A stretch of DNA of 42,718 nucleotides. Origin: a virus. The stretch is taken from positions 1 to 42,718 of the IMG/VR virus record IMGVR_UViG_3300048597_000154; one strand, written 5' to 3'. The notes beneath the pieces were generated by a model. The model did not search any database and was not told where the DNA came from. It saw only the letters and a list, made by a program, of their open reading frames with translations. Made by a program: the position numbers and the translations under genes. Below, piece after piece: positions 24,344 to 33,225 of this stretch (positions within the stretch are counted from its first letter, which is position 1; each line of letters begins with the position of its first letter).

Positions 24344-24607
24344 TTAACTACTGCTGCTGGAACTGGTCGACCCGTTTCGACCCGTTTCGACCCGTTTCGA
24401 CCCGTTCACGCTGTTCGTGGTTGTCGTTTCACGTCCCGCCCGTTGCGTCGGATCGCCGGCAGTCCGGCACGCTCGCGGCCCAGGTCTGTCGCGTTCGTAT
24501 TCGGCAGCGGCGAGCCGGGCGCGGAGTTCGGCAACAAGTTTGTCGCTGGCCTTGTCGATAGCCTCGCGTAGTTCGTTCTTCGTCGGTATTCGGAAATCGT
24601 CGCTCAT
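24344..24607 (-). CDS. Small helical protein with repeat-encoded tail
   Basis: 87 residues from the ATG at 24607, chosen for the purine-rich GGGGGAAGGGA ahead of it rather than the ATG 19 codons upstream. The first 40 residues form a charged helix (PTKNELREAIDKASDKLVAE). The C-terminus runs through the 10-bp tandem repeats and a Ser-rich end, so it is low complexity. It follows the helicase gene by 35 bases. The N-terminal part could be a small DNA-binding or coiled-coil module; the family is not recognised. Confidence 0.55.
   Translation of the reverse strand: MSDDFRIPTKNELREAIDKASDKLVAELRARLAAAEYERDRPGPRACRTAGDPTQRAGRETTTTNSVNGSKRVETGRNGSTSSSSSS
24367..24406. repeat. Four perfect 10-bp tandem repeats TCGACCCGTT
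   Basis: Four head-to-tail copies with no change. A 10-bp period puts all copies on one face of the helix. They lie within the 3' end of a short gene, but 10 is not a multiple of 3, so the repeat is not kept by selection for a peptide repeat. They flank the 9-mer array and may belong to the same origin or control element. Confidence 0.85.
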
Positions 24608-24642
24608 GTCCCTTCCCCCGCGTGTGGGTTGGTGGTTACTTG

Positions 24643-26649
24643 TCACAGTGGAATCTGATTCCAATCCATGGGCGTTTCAGCAATCGATCCAGATCCAACC
24701 CAATGCCATTCTCGTTTTGAGTTCTTGCGCACCCTCTTCAGCCCAGTGGCCCCGATGGCTGCGACCCAGCGACACGTTGACACAACGTTCTTCGGATAGG
24801 GCGAGATGCTCTTCAAGATGTCCGTGATCGCCTCTGGTGGGATCGTGCACCAAATCTGTTCGGGGTCGCCTGAATACTTCGACCGTACGGCCTCGGCGAT
24901 GGCATCACGCACGGTCGCAAGGGTCGTCTCGTCGTCGTCCAAGTCGGCTCGTCGTTCCGAGATCGTGGGCATGACCAGGCGAGGATCGGCGACCTTGCAT
25001 AGGACTTCCGACTCCCACTCTGACCAACGGGACCAGGTCGCTGGCTGCGCAATGGGGTCGGCGCGCAAGGCCAAGACGATGTCCGAAATGATGTCCCAGC
25101 GGTGGTCGTTGATGAGTCGATCGACCGACTTACGCCAGGCTGGGGAGTATGCTGGCGGGAGAATTCGGATCGGGACCACACGCTGGGAGAAGTCGCGACT
25201 GAGGTTCGGCTGGTTCGCGGTGATGGCCCAGGTGAGGTGGTTTGGCCGTCGTCCTTCGCCCTTGTAGAGCTGTCGGCCTGAGATTTCCTCTGCCGTGACG
25301 TACGACTCGATCAGTGACGACGAAATACGGATGCCCTTGAGGTTGTCGAATACGACGAACCGATCCTTGCGGGCCGTGGGTGATAGAAGCCGCTTTTCGA
25401 TGTCCTCGTCCTTGGCTCCGGCGAGGGATATCTGAATTGACCCGCCGAATAGTTTGGATGCGAACGTCGTGACTGTTGACTTGCCTGACCCTTGGTTTGG
25501 CTTGTCGCCGGCGGTCTGGGCCTCGAATACAAAGATCGGCCGGCCGCCCAGGCAACCGCCCCAAACGAGTGTCATAAAGAACGCACGAATAAGGTAACGG
25601 TCGGCGTCGGACGCGGGCGAGAATTTCGAGATTAAGTCGTCGAAATAGCCTGATGGATCGTCGGACAGTTCAGGGTGGGAATAGTACGTCCATTCGCGTT
25701 CCGGGTGATGAGGGTACGACTGCACGTCTTCGTACGATTCGGCCGACTTGCGGAGGATCTCGAAATACTCGGCTTTCTCGATCAGGCCGTCGCCGCGAGC
25801 CCAGCGAAGCATGCCGTTATTGCGTGAGAGCGAGCGGTAAATCCACCCGAATAGCTGCGTTGATGATTCGATCCATGTGATCGATCGGTCAGATTCTTCG
25901 ACGAAGAGCGTGTCACGGCATCGCTTTGGCCAACCCCCTGTCGCGAGGGTGAGGTCGGTAGTGATCGCCTGGGCGGTGAGACCGATGCGTTCCGGCTTTT
26001 GGTCGCCTTCCGTGGGTCGCTGCGTGTAGTTCGATACGTAGAACGATCGCGGCTTGGCACTGACCGGTGCAGGTGGTGCAGTTTTTGAATCAGGTGGGCC
26101 AGAAGGATCGGCTGGCTGCGTTGTGGCCTGCGTGGACGATTTCAGCGGCCGTATGCGTGCTTTGGGCTTCTCTTCAGCCAGCAGCCAGCCGACCGGTTTG
26201 TTGAATTCCCGTGTGGCTGCTTCGTCGCACTTCCGCCGAAGTTCCGATTCCGACCAGGCCGGTACGCATCGCGGGTTGTAATGCTCGAGTAGAACGTCGA
26301 GGCCGACATCTGGTCCAAGATCGAACCCTCGCACGACAGCTCGGGCAGCGGCGAACGTCGCGGATGAACCTCCACTGCCTTGGACGGCCGGCGGGAGCGT
26401 GGCGAGGTACTTGACGGCCCGGGATATCCTTTCGTCCTGGCTGACTTCGCCGTCGCGAGTGTCATTGGCATCGCTGGCCTTCCGCTTGGCGATATGCTCT
26501 TCGACCCGGTTAACCGGTAACGACTTCCACTCTGGAGTGATCTTCGACAGCGTGTGGGTCAATTCGGCCGGGAGATTCGGTCCTTGGCTCGACATCGGCG
26601 TGGGCGTCGGTGCTGGCGTTGGCGGTTGTGCATTCGGAATCCCATCCAT
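24643..26649 (-). CDS. Replicative helicase / ATPase (primase-helicase C-part)
   Basis: 668 residues. After a Pro-rich start comes a helical domain (about 75-155, ISRAVKYLATLPPAVQG ... WSESELRRKCDEA) of the kind placed between AEP primase and helicase in phage primase-helicases. The ATPase domain has Walker A QGSGKSTVTTFASKLFGG and an acidic Walker B region RFVVFDNLKG. A TWAITANQPNLSRD sensor-like segment and a winged-helix-like C-terminus follow. The start has GAGGTG five bases upstream and overlaps the primase gene by 140 bases. Together with the primase it probably opens and primes the origin. Confidence 0.8.
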   Translation of the reverse strand: MDGIPNAQPPTPAPTPTPMSSQGPNLPAELTHTLSKITPEWKSLPVNRVEEHIAKRKASDANDTRDGEVSQDERISRAVKYLATLPPAVQGSGGSSATFAAARAVVRGFDLGPDVGLDVLLEHYNPRCVPAWSESELRRKCDEAATREFNKPVGWLLAEEKPKARIRPLKSSTQATTQPADPSGPPDSKTAPPAPVSAKPRSFYVSNYTQRPTEGDQKPERIGLTAQAITTDLTLATGGWPKRCRDTLFVEESDRSITWIESSTQLFGWIYRSLSRNNGMLRWARGDGLIEKAEYFEILRKSAESYEDVQSYPHHPEREWTYYSHPELSDDPSGYFDDLISKFSPASDADRYLIRAFFMTLVWGGCLGGRPIFVFEAQTAGDKPNQGSGKSTVTTFASKLFGGSIQISLAGAKDEDIEKRLLSPTARKDRFVVFDNLKGIRISSSLIESYVTAEEISGRQLYKGEGRRPNHLTWAITANQPNLSRDFSQRVVPIRILPPAYSPAWRKSVDRLINDHRWDIISDIVLALRADPIAQPATWSRWSEWESEVLCKVADPRLVMPTISERRADLDDDETTLATVRDAIAEAVRSKYSGDPEQIWCTIPPEAITDILKSISPYPKNVVSTCRWVAAIGATGLKRVRKNSKREWHWVGSGSIAETPMDWNQIPL

Positions 26650-27445
26650 TAGGCACCTCGATTATTTCCGCACGCCGCCATGGTCGGCCGGGCGATTCTG
26701 TTTCACCTTTACGCACCATCGTTCCGGGAACTTTCAGCATGCGAGACGCGGTGTACGTGTTCGTGTCGAGCGTCAGGAAGCCGGGGCAGGTGTACCGGTG
26801 GGCCAAGCCGCGGAGCAGCTCGGCAAGCGGGTCAATCTCGGCCGGGAAGTACGGGACGGGTGATGATAGGCGGAAAACGAGGTGGATCCCGTTGCCTGAC
26901 ATCATCACGACGGGCGCTGACCAGCCTTGGTGAACGAGTTCGCCGGTGAGCTGCTCGGCGATGCCCTGGGCGAGTCGGATTTCCTCGCAGGTGGCCGGCT
27001 GCTTTTGCTCTGCCGGCGGGAGTGCTGTTCGATAGTGCCCAGGACGGATCGGCTTCGATTCCGGATCGCTTGCCGGGTCGGATTTCTGGAACCGTACAGG
27101 GTCGAAATCGACGATGAGATACCGCCGCTCGATCACGTCGCGGTCGGTCGTCAATTCGATCCGCTGCGGTGATTTCTTCGGCGGTACGTTCGAGCAGGTA
27201 TTCGGCCGGCGTGCGAGCAGGGCCGGGTCGATTGGATTCGGGATGAAGTAAACGCCGGCGGCTTCGCGTGAGAGTGCGAGAGCATGCCGGGCCATGTCCC
27301 GCAGGTGGTCGTAGTGGAAAAACCCGGCGAACGTCCGCCATGGCCCACCCACGTGCAGGGCGCGAAGCTCCGTCACTTGGCCCGGGCGGATGAAAATCCG
27401 GAGGCCAGCGGCGACGGTATCGGGTGTGGGAGCTGGTTGGGTCAA
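26510..27445 (-). CDS. Archaeo-eukaryotic-type primase (AEP/PrimPol)
   Basis: 311 residues. The AEP metal motif D113-x-D115 lies in YLIVDFDPVR, the nucleotide-binding S-x-H motif in SGNGIHLVFR (S183-H188), and a third acidic residue D227 in LTLDTNTYTASRMLKVPGT with MVRKG after it. This order is diagnostic of small-subunit AEP primases. It starts at a TTG overlapping the sigma factor stop. The last 45 codons are shared, in another frame, with the helicase start. It makes primers for phage DNA synthesis; no phage DNA polymerase was found, so the host enzyme must extend them. Confidence 0.85.
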   Translation of the reverse strand: MTQPAPTPDTVAAGLRIFIRPGQVTELRALHVGGPWRTFAGFFHYDHLRDMARHALALSREAAGVYFIPNPIDPALLARRPNTCSNVPPKKSPQRIELTTDRDVIERRYLIVDFDPVRFQKSDPASDPESKPIRPGHYRTALPPAEQKQPATCEEIRLAQGIAEQLTGELVHQGWSAPVVMMSGNGIHLVFRLSSPVPYFPAEIDPLAELLRGLAHRYTCPGFLTLDTNTYTASRMLKVPGTMVRKGETESPGRPWRRAEIIEVPNGWDSECTTANASTDAHADVEPRTESPGRIDPHAVEDHSRVEVVTG

Positions 27446-28176
27446 TCTATTCCCGATCCTTGAATCGTTTCGCGGGCTCTTAGTTGTTCGTGAAGCTGGG
27501 CCATGGCACGCTGTTCAATCTGTCGCACTCGTTCCTTCGAAATCCCCAATTCCTCACCGATTGAATGAAGTGAGGCAGGATCGCCTCTGTTAATTCCAAA
27601 TCGGCATTCGATGATCGTACGATCGCGTGATGGCAGCCCAGCCAATGCCTTCTGGATGTATTTTCGAATCGCCTCGATACGGTCCTTTTCGTCAAGTAGT
27701 TCGGTATCCTGCTTCGGATCGGCCAGTACGCTGATCAGTTCATTTACATCGCCTTCGCTGTTGGAAATCGGAGCGTTCGCACTAACGAGCTTAGCTCCGT
27801 TCATTGGCTTCGCTGAATCCTTGCCATAGTGCGTGGCCTTCTGGACGGCCTGTCGAATGCCCCACACGGCGTAGCTTGCAAACTGAACCGGCTTGCCATT
27901 GACCAAATGGTTTGGGTTGAATTTCTTTGCTGACTTTAGGACCCCCTGCCATGCAATCTGGTGGATCTCTTCGTCGTCGAACCCAAACGCTGACGCTGCT
28001 CGATAAGTACCAATCGACACTCTGCGAAGGACAGCAGTGAGGTTCGGCCACTGTTGGCAGTAGTCATCGCAAAGCTTTCTCTGCTCGGCTGTCAGTGGCT
28101 CGACTGGGGTTTCGCCATCTGTTCGCGGCCGAATGACGTTAGGTCGTACTTCCCCTCCGGAGTTTTTTGAAACCAT
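27442..28176 (-). CDS. Phage-encoded RNA polymerase sigma factor (sigma-70 family)
   Basis: 244 residues from the ATG at 28176; a GTG start at 28215 is also open. A region-2-like part (FDDEEIHQIAWQGVLKSAKK with VQFASYAVWGIRQAVQ) is followed by a clear region 4: LAGLPSRDRTIIECRFGI, then LHSIGEELGISKERVRQIEQ, the canonical helix-turn-helix that binds the -35 element. The N-terminus overlaps the winged-helix gene by 85 bases. It probably redirects host polymerase to phage late promoters. Sigma factors of this full type are uncommon in temperate siphoviruses. Confidence 0.88.
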   Translation of the reverse strand: MVSKNSGGEVRPNVIRPRTDGETPVEPLTAEQRKLCDDYCQQWPNLTAVLRRVSIGTYRAASAFGFDDEEIHQIAWQGVLKSAKKFNPNHLVNGKPVQFASYAVWGIRQAVQKATHYGKDSAKPMNGAKLVSANAPISNSEGDVNELISVLADPKQDTELLDEKDRIEAIRKYIQKALAGLPSRDRTIIECRFGINRGDPASLHSIGEELGISKERVRQIEQRAMAQLHEQLRARETIQGSGID

Positions 28177-28580
28177 GCCGAGTTGAGGTATCTGGTGACC
28201 GATCCCCTTGGGCACTGCGCCGCTACAATTGCGTCGGTCATTCTGATTGGCCCGTTCTTTTGGATCGCCTGTCCGATAAGTCGTCTCTTGAATTCTTGGT
28301 TGCTGGATCGCCCCAGAGAGGTTTTGGATGACGAAGAAGGCGAGCTGCTCGACTTGCTCAACGCCGGCGACGGAGAACGGGCCGCCCTGCCCGGACTGTC
28401 CAGAGCGGCCTTCGGTTTTCCCGATAGCACGTCCCCACCGACGAGCGTTCGTAGAGCTTTGAGGAAATCGGCCACGGCCTGAAACTGGATAATCCGCTCA
28501 TCGATGACGGCTAGTCGATCGACTCCTGGACGCTCTAGCTCATGAAGTAGGTTTGTCGCTGCCTCGATCGACATCGTCAT
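28092..28580 (-). CDS. Winged-helix DNA-binding protein
   Basis: 162 residues. An N-terminal helical region (ERIIQFQAVADFLKALRTLV) is joined by a Ser/Pro-rich linker to a C-terminal winged helix. In this domain FKRRLIGQAIQKNGPIRMTD, AIVAAQCPRGSVTRYLNS and a short wing WFQKTPEGKYDLT are visible. AGGTAA precedes the ATG. It is a likely regulator, and its overlap with the sigma gene suggests coordinated expression. Confidence 0.75.
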   Translation of the reverse strand: MTMSIEAATNLLHELERPGVDRLAVIDERIIQFQAVADFLKALRTLVGGDVLSGKPKAALDSPGRAARSPSPALSKSSSSPSSSSKTSLGRSSNQEFKRRLIGQAIQKNGPIRMTDAIVAAQCPRGSVTRYLNSAWFQKTPEGKYDLTSFGREQMAKPQSSH

Positions 28581-28630
28581 TGTCGCTTACCTCGATTGTT
28601 TCTTTGTTTCGATTGGTGATTCCGGCTTGG

Positions 28631-28837
28631 TCATTCGCCTTCAAGTCCTTTTTGTTTGGCGATCCAATCTGTCACGCTGATCGTGAGGTCCTCGTCACCC
28701 GGCTCGTACGTCTCCGGGTCGGCGATCTGCGACTTCGGTATCCAGTAGTCCTCGCCTTCGATGACGAGCAGGAACGCCGACGCGGTTTCGCGGACGACCT
28801 TTTCGACGGTGAGGTGCACGTAGCCGGATTGGCTCAT
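28631..28837 (-). CDS. Small acidic early protein
   Basis: 68 residues (MSQSGYVHLTVEKVVRETAS ...). One compact beta domain with YWIPKSQI and an acidic turn (EPGDEDL), ending in a basic helix. The start overlaps the methyltransferase stop by four bases. The whole-length pattern is of a conserved small phage protein, but I know no function for it. Confidence 0.7.
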   Translation of the reverse strand: MSQSGYVHLTVEKVVRETASAFLLVIEGEDYWIPKSQIADPETYEPGDEDLTISVTDWIAKQKGLEGE

Positions 28838-29703
28838 TGAATGCTCCCGCTGGAATTGAGAAGGTCAATCCGTTGCCGTGCAATCTCAATCTGCGACTCC
28901 CGCACGTCGCACCCGATGAATTGTTTCCCCTGGCCCACCGCTGCGACGGCCGTCGTGCCGGTACCGACGAACGGATCGCACACTCGACCACCGTCCGGGC
29001 ACCAGCCGCGAATGAAGTAGTCGGCCAGGCGAACGGGATACGGTGCCTCGCCGCTGCATGCGAGCTGATCGTCGGCCATGTCGATCTTGCCGTCCGGACC
29101 GACGCGACCCATGTGGCCACCGCCGACTGTGAATCGGACCACGTCGCGAGGTCGGGATAACGTGCCCTTCTTCACGCCATGTTTCGCGATGGATCGCTCG
29201 CCGTTGGCCTTGCGTTGTCGCCCTGGTCCCGAGTCGAACTTCGCTGCGTGGCCGATTGCCGTCGGGTTGTAGAACGGCTCGATGCCGAATCCGTGGCACG
29301 CGATGACCATCTCCCAGTCATGCCCCGGGTACTTCGGCCCGCCTGGTGCGCCGTTCTTGTGCCAGATGTGCGGCGTGCGTTGAACTAATCGACGGCGTGT
29401 CGTTGCTAGCGTCCATAGCAGGCCTTCAACCGCTGGGATGTATGCGCCATCAATGCGTGGGGAATCGACGACACAGAACACCATGCCGCGACTGATGCGA
29501 CAGCATTGGTCGAGTACGCCGGCCATCCAATCGACCCAGTCAAGCGAATTGTCTGGAATGTAGGTATTGGCCGGCATGTCGCGGTAGCGTTTCACTTTCA
29601 GGGCGTACGGCGGTGAGAACAGGACAAGATCGACCGACCGATCAGCTTGCCGTTGGAGGAACGCAAGGGCGTTGCCTCGTTGGAATTCGCAGTCGGCGTT
29701 CAT
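28834..29703 (-). CDS. Orphan DNA methyltransferase (N4/N6 amino-MTase, beta class)
   Basis: 289 residues. Catalytic motif IV SPPY is at 30-33 near the N-terminus and the AdoMet-binding motif I, DPFVGTGTT (243-251), near the C-terminus. This order is that of beta-class amino-methyltransferases. SPPY favours N4-cytosine but does not exclude N6-adenine. YPVRLADYFIRGWCPDGG lies before motif I. There is no restriction enzyme beside it, so it probably protects phage DNA from host restriction or serves as an epigenetic mark. It overlaps both neighbours by four bases within the recombination operon. Confidence 0.88.
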   Translation of the reverse strand: MNADCEFQRGNALAFLQRQADRSVDLVLFSPPYALKVKRYRDMPANTYIPDNSLDWVDWMAGVLDQCCRISRGMVFCVVDSPRIDGAYIPAVEGLLWTLATTRRRLVQRTPHIWHKNGAPGGPKYPGHDWEMVIACHGFGIEPFYNPTAIGHAAKFDSGPGRQRKANGERSIAKHGVKKGTLSRPRDVVRFTVGGGHMGRVGPDGKIDMADDQLACSGEAPYPVRLADYFIRGWCPDGGRVCDPFVGTGTTAVAAVGQGKQFIGCDVRESQIEIARQRIDLLNSSGSIQ

Positions 29704-30218
29704 TTCGCGTCAACCCCGTTCTCTTTCAGGTACCGTTCCAAAATTCGAAACGTCGTCACTTCCGCCATGGCACGCCCAGGCACGAACCACCAGTGCACGG
29801 TCTGGAACCGCTGCTGCCACGCGATGACCGTGCGGAATATCGACTTCGCGGGAAGCATCGACCGTCGCGGCTGGTCGGCCAGGAGTTCGGACCATTCGGA
29901 TTCGACGACGATCGCCGCCGCGTGGAATGACGCCAGGCGAGCCAGCTCCGCTTCGAACCGACGGCGACCCGAGCCGAGCGTACCGAATAGGTCCGACTTC
30001 GACTTCCGTTCGACCGCGACACGGGTCGTGTGACCTTCGAGGGAATAGTCGCCTGATTTCAACCCTGTGCGGTACCACTGCACCGCGACCGGTCCGCCGC
30101 CGTCCGCTTCATCCGCAACAATGGAATCGAATGAAAATGGCAATTGCTCTCGGGAGTCAATCGCCACGGGGACAACGAACGCACCGTCGCGGATCATGGT
30201 TGGCCTGGCCGACTTCAT
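29700..30218 (-). CDS. ERCC4-type structure-specific nuclease
   Basis: 172 residues. The ERCC4 active-site pattern is present: IDSREQLPF, then GLKSGDYSLEG and VERKSKSDLFGTLGSGRRRF (the GD-x-n-ERK-x3-D motif). Such nucleases cut branched DNA and in phages may serve as Holliday junction resolvase. The ATG overlaps the stop of the RecD-like helicase (30215-30218), and the stop overlaps the methyltransferase start, so the three form one coupled block. Confidence 0.85.
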   Translation of the reverse strand: MKSARPTMIRDGAFVVPVAIDSREQLPFSFDSIVADEADGGGPVAVQWYRTGLKSGDYSLEGHTTRVAVERKSKSDLFGTLGSGRRRFEAELARLASFHAAAIVVESEWSELLADQPRRSMLPAKSIFRTVIAWQQRFQTVHWWFVPGRAMAEVTTFRILERYLKENGVDAK

Positions 30219-32614
30219 GCCGTTGCCTCATCTTCCTCAGTCTTCCCACCAGCGACGATCAACTCGCTCAAAAACGTTCGTCGCCGATCAATCGACCGCC
30301 GCTGAATCTGCTTGTCGAACACCGCTTTCGGCCCGACGACGATCGTCAGTTTCGTCGCTCGCGAAATCGCGGTATACCACCAGTTCACGTCGGCGATCTG
30401 CCCGGCCGCCATGTCCGCCACGATGACCACGCACGGGAACTGACTGCCTTGTGATTTGTGCGTCGTGATCGCCCAGGCGAAGTCCACGTCGGCCGCTGAC
30501 CCGCCTCCGGTCGTTTCCTCGCCCGTCTCGCTGTCCGTCGTTTTCTTGCCGACCGGCACTTGCACCAGCGGGACGCCGAGCGATTCATCCCCGAACCGCA
30601 CGACAGAACCTTTCTCGCCGACGGCGACGACCCGGCCGAGCTCGCCATTCGCGACATACCATTCCGTCTCGCCGTCGTTCGACGTCCACGGCTGGTACCA
30701 GCGGGCGTCCTCGTACTGCTCCTGCGTTCGCAGCTTCCCCGTCACGGCGACGATCTTTAGCCGAGTGTTCCGCAGGCAGATGACCTTGTCACCGACGCGG
30801 AACCGGTTTCCCCTGGCCGACGCACCGGATTGGTTGAGCAGCCGGCCGAGCGAATCGTTCATCGCCGTGCGGGACGTATCCGACTTGTCGTTCAACCCGA
30901 CCAGGACTTGCGTTGCCCAGGCATTGTCGAATCCGATCGTCGGCAGGTGGGCCAGGAGATCCGTGACCACGCGGGCGGTATCGGCACCAGGGCATTCCAG
31001 GAACCGGAGATTCGCCGGAATCTCGGCGTCGAGGTCAACGCGTTCGGCGAACTTCGGTGGCTTGCCGGCCTTGATATCGGCACATGCGCGAACGATCAGC
31101 CCCGCGTTCCGTCGCACTTCGGTGAGCAGGCCGTACGGGACGAGCGACCCGCCGGCCGCGAGCATATCCCGCAACGGTGCACCGTGGCCAACCGGCGCGA
31201 GCTGGAAATTGTCCCCGATAAATAGAACGTTCGTGCCGTCGGCGAGCGAATCGAGCAGATCCGCCATGAGCGACGTGTCCACCATGGACGTCTCGTCGAT
31301 CACAAGGAACCGACAGTCGAGCGGGTTGGTCCGGCATCGCTGGAATCCCCATCCGCCGCCGTCGTGCCCGTTGCGACCGATCTCAAGCAACTGGTGGATC
31401 GTCGTCGCACGGATGTCCAGCCCCCGTTCGCGGAGCGATTCGCCGGCACGGACAGCCGCCTTCCCGGTTGGCGCTGCGACCTTGACTGCGTATTCGCCGT
31501 ATCGCTCAATGATCTGTTTCAGCAGGAACGACAGCGAGTGAGTCTTCCCGGTACCAGGCCCGCCGACGAAAAGTCCGACCGGGCCGCGTGTGGCCTTTGT
31601 GATCTCGGCGACCTGGTGATCGGACGGATATCCATTTGTCCCGACGACCGATTCATCGCCCGGCGATGCGAGGGTTGGCCAGAGGGATGAGTGCCGGTTC
31701 AGTCGATGAATCGCGTCGGCGATTCGCTGCTCGGCGTCCGCCCGTTCTCGCAGGGACACGTACCGGGCATCGCCGTCGCGACGGATGCGAATCCGGCCGG
31801 CTCGTTTGAGGATTGTCAGGGCGCGGATCGGTTCGGCCGTGGGAATTAACCCGACGACGCCGATGCAGATCGTCTTGGCGTCAACCCACGTCGATCCGGA
31901 CCTATCCTCACGAATGAGCCATTCCGCGGCGAGGGCCTGACGTTTGAAGGAATCAGCAGGCAGGCCGAGATCGAGATAGAGCTTATCGACCCGTTTGAAC
32001 CCGCAGCCTGGGAAACGACGGGCGAGCAGAGCGAACGGGTTCTTGGCGAGCAGCTCGGGAGCGGCGACTCCCCAGGCGGTGATGCACGTACTGATCAGGC
32101 GGCCAGGGAACCCACGGCCGGCGAACAGATTGAACAGATCGATCCGCGTTTGCTCGACAGCCTGCACTCTGGCCAACTCCACCGCTGCGAGCTTGGCCGA
32201 TTCTGCTGAAATGAACCCGTCCTCGGCGACGGTTTCCGGCGACTCGCGGAGCATGCGGACCGCGTCGGAACCGTACTTATCGAAGATGCGGTCGGCTGTG
32301 ACCCGGCCAATCCCCGTGCACGTATCGGCAAGGTACTTCGTGACGCCGGCCCGACCGTGGGCCGAGTGCAGGCACCAGGTGTCGAACCGGAACTGCGGGC
32401 CGAACTTCGATTCATCCCATCGGCCCATGAAACGGTAACGATTCCCCGACGCGAACGCGGACGACGGTGCGGACCCGACGGCGGTCGTCCCGCCGCCGAG
32501 TTCGAGGATCACGTACGGCGCATCGTCGTCGCACCACTTCACGCGAGCGAACGGCGCGACGTGTTCACGCCGTGTGCGATCGCGGGGCATTGCGTTGATG
32601 AGGGCCATCGACAT
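30215..32614 (-). CDS. RecD-like SF1B DNA helicase
   Basis: 799 residues from the ATG at 32614 (a second at 32608). A longer frame to 33247 only copies the next gene in another frame and was rejected. An N-terminal helix-hairpin-helix part (YLADTCTGIGRVTADRIF) precedes the motor. Walker A is GGPGTGKTH, Walker B FLVIDETSMVD, and later come the FIGDNFQLAPVG, TEVRRN and AWAITTHKSQGSQF motifs of RecD/TraA helicases. It unwinds DNA 5' to 3' during replication-linked recombination, beside RecT and the ERCC4 nuclease. Confidence 0.9.
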   Translation of the reverse strand: MSMALINAMPRDRTRREHVAPFARVKWCDDDAPYVILELGGGTTAVGSAPSSAFASGNRYRFMGRWDESKFGPQFRFDTWCLHSAHGRAGVTKYLADTCTGIGRVTADRIFDKYGSDAVRMLRESPETVAEDGFISAESAKLAAVELARVQAVEQTRIDLFNLFAGRGFPGRLISTCITAWGVAAPELLAKNPFALLARRFPGCGFKRVDKLYLDLGLPADSFKRQALAAEWLIREDRSGSTWVDAKTICIGVVGLIPTAEPIRALTILKRAGRIRIRRDGDARYVSLRERADAEQRIADAIHRLNRHSSLWPTLASPGDESVVGTNGYPSDHQVAEITKATRGPVGLFVGGPGTGKTHSLSFLLKQIIERYGEYAVKVAAPTGKAAVRAGESLRERGLDIRATTIHQLLEIGRNGHDGGGWGFQRCRTNPLDCRFLVIDETSMVDTSLMADLLDSLADGTNVLFIGDNFQLAPVGHGAPLRDMLAAGGSLVPYGLLTEVRRNAGLIVRACADIKAGKPPKFAERVDLDAEIPANLRFLECPGADTARVVTDLLAHLPTIGFDNAWATQVLVGLNDKSDTSRTAMNDSLGRLLNQSGASARGNRFRVGDKVICLRNTRLKIVAVTGKLRTQEQYEDARWYQPWTSNDGETEWYVANGELGRVVAVGEKGSVVRFGDESLGVPLVQVPVGKKTTDSETGEETTGGGSAADVDFAWAITTHKSQGSQFPCVVIVADMAAGQIADVNWWYTAISRATKLTIVVGPKAVFDKQIQRRSIDRRRTFLSELIVAGGKTEEDEATA

Positions 32615-32634
32615 CGGAGCGGCTCGCGTTCGGT

Positions 32635-33225
32635 TTAGAGTTTGCTCACATCGACTTTGCCGTTCGTTCCGGACTTCGTCGTCGGCTTGGCGTCCTTGTC
32701 CTTCGCGGTGGTGGTCGATGCGGTGGCTGTCGCGGCCGCTGCCTTCCCAACCTTCTCCGCCGCCTTCTTGTCGTCGGGGTAGTAAATCCCGCCGAACGCG
32801 ATCCGCGATGATGAACCGACCGAGCTGTCGTCCCGCTTGTACGTTTCCTCGACGACTTCGATGATGCACTTCGTGTCGAGGACGTCCATGAAGTCCTGCT
32901 TGCCCTCGACGGGGACGACCTTCTGCGTCTTCGGATCGCGAGCCAGCACGCCGAGCCGCAGGCCGAACAGGATGATCCGATCCTGCGTACGTTCGGCGTC
33001 CGTCTTCCAGAGCGTGTCCGTAACGTGGCAACCTTTGAAGATGCCGCCGCTGACTTCGAACGTCAGTTCGCAGCCTGGCGTGCCCTTGGCGTTCGAAGTG
33101 ATTTCCTTCGCACCGTGGAGCGTCGCGTGATAGAACCCCGGCGGAACCTTCCCGCCAGCGGCCATCATCGCTTCGACCTGGTCGGCCTTCTTGTTTTCGA
33201 GCGGGATGTCGGCAAAGAAACTCAT
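32635..33225 (-). CDS. DUF669-like protein, probable ssDNA-binding partner
   Basis: 196 residues from the ATG at 33225 (AAAGG upstream), overlapping the previous stop by four bases. Contains GKVPPGFYHATLHGAKEI, a GCELTFEVSGGIFKG strand pair and an OB-like beta segment, then a low-complexity Ala/Thr/Lys tail (AAAATATASTTTAKDKD). This matches the DUF669 type of phage protein, found with helicases and recombinases. A single-strand binding role is inferred from context and from the basic, flexible tail. Confidence 0.65.
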   Translation of the reverse strand: MSFFADIPLENKKADQVEAMMAAGGKVPPGFYHATLHGAKEITSNAKGTPGCELTFEVSGGIFKGCHVTDTLWKTDAERTQDRIILFGLRLGVLARDPKTQKVVPVEGKQDFMDVLDTKCIIEVVEETYKRDDSSVGSSSRIAFGGIYYPDDKKAAEKVGKAAAATATASTTTAKDKDAKPTTKSGTNGKVDVSKL

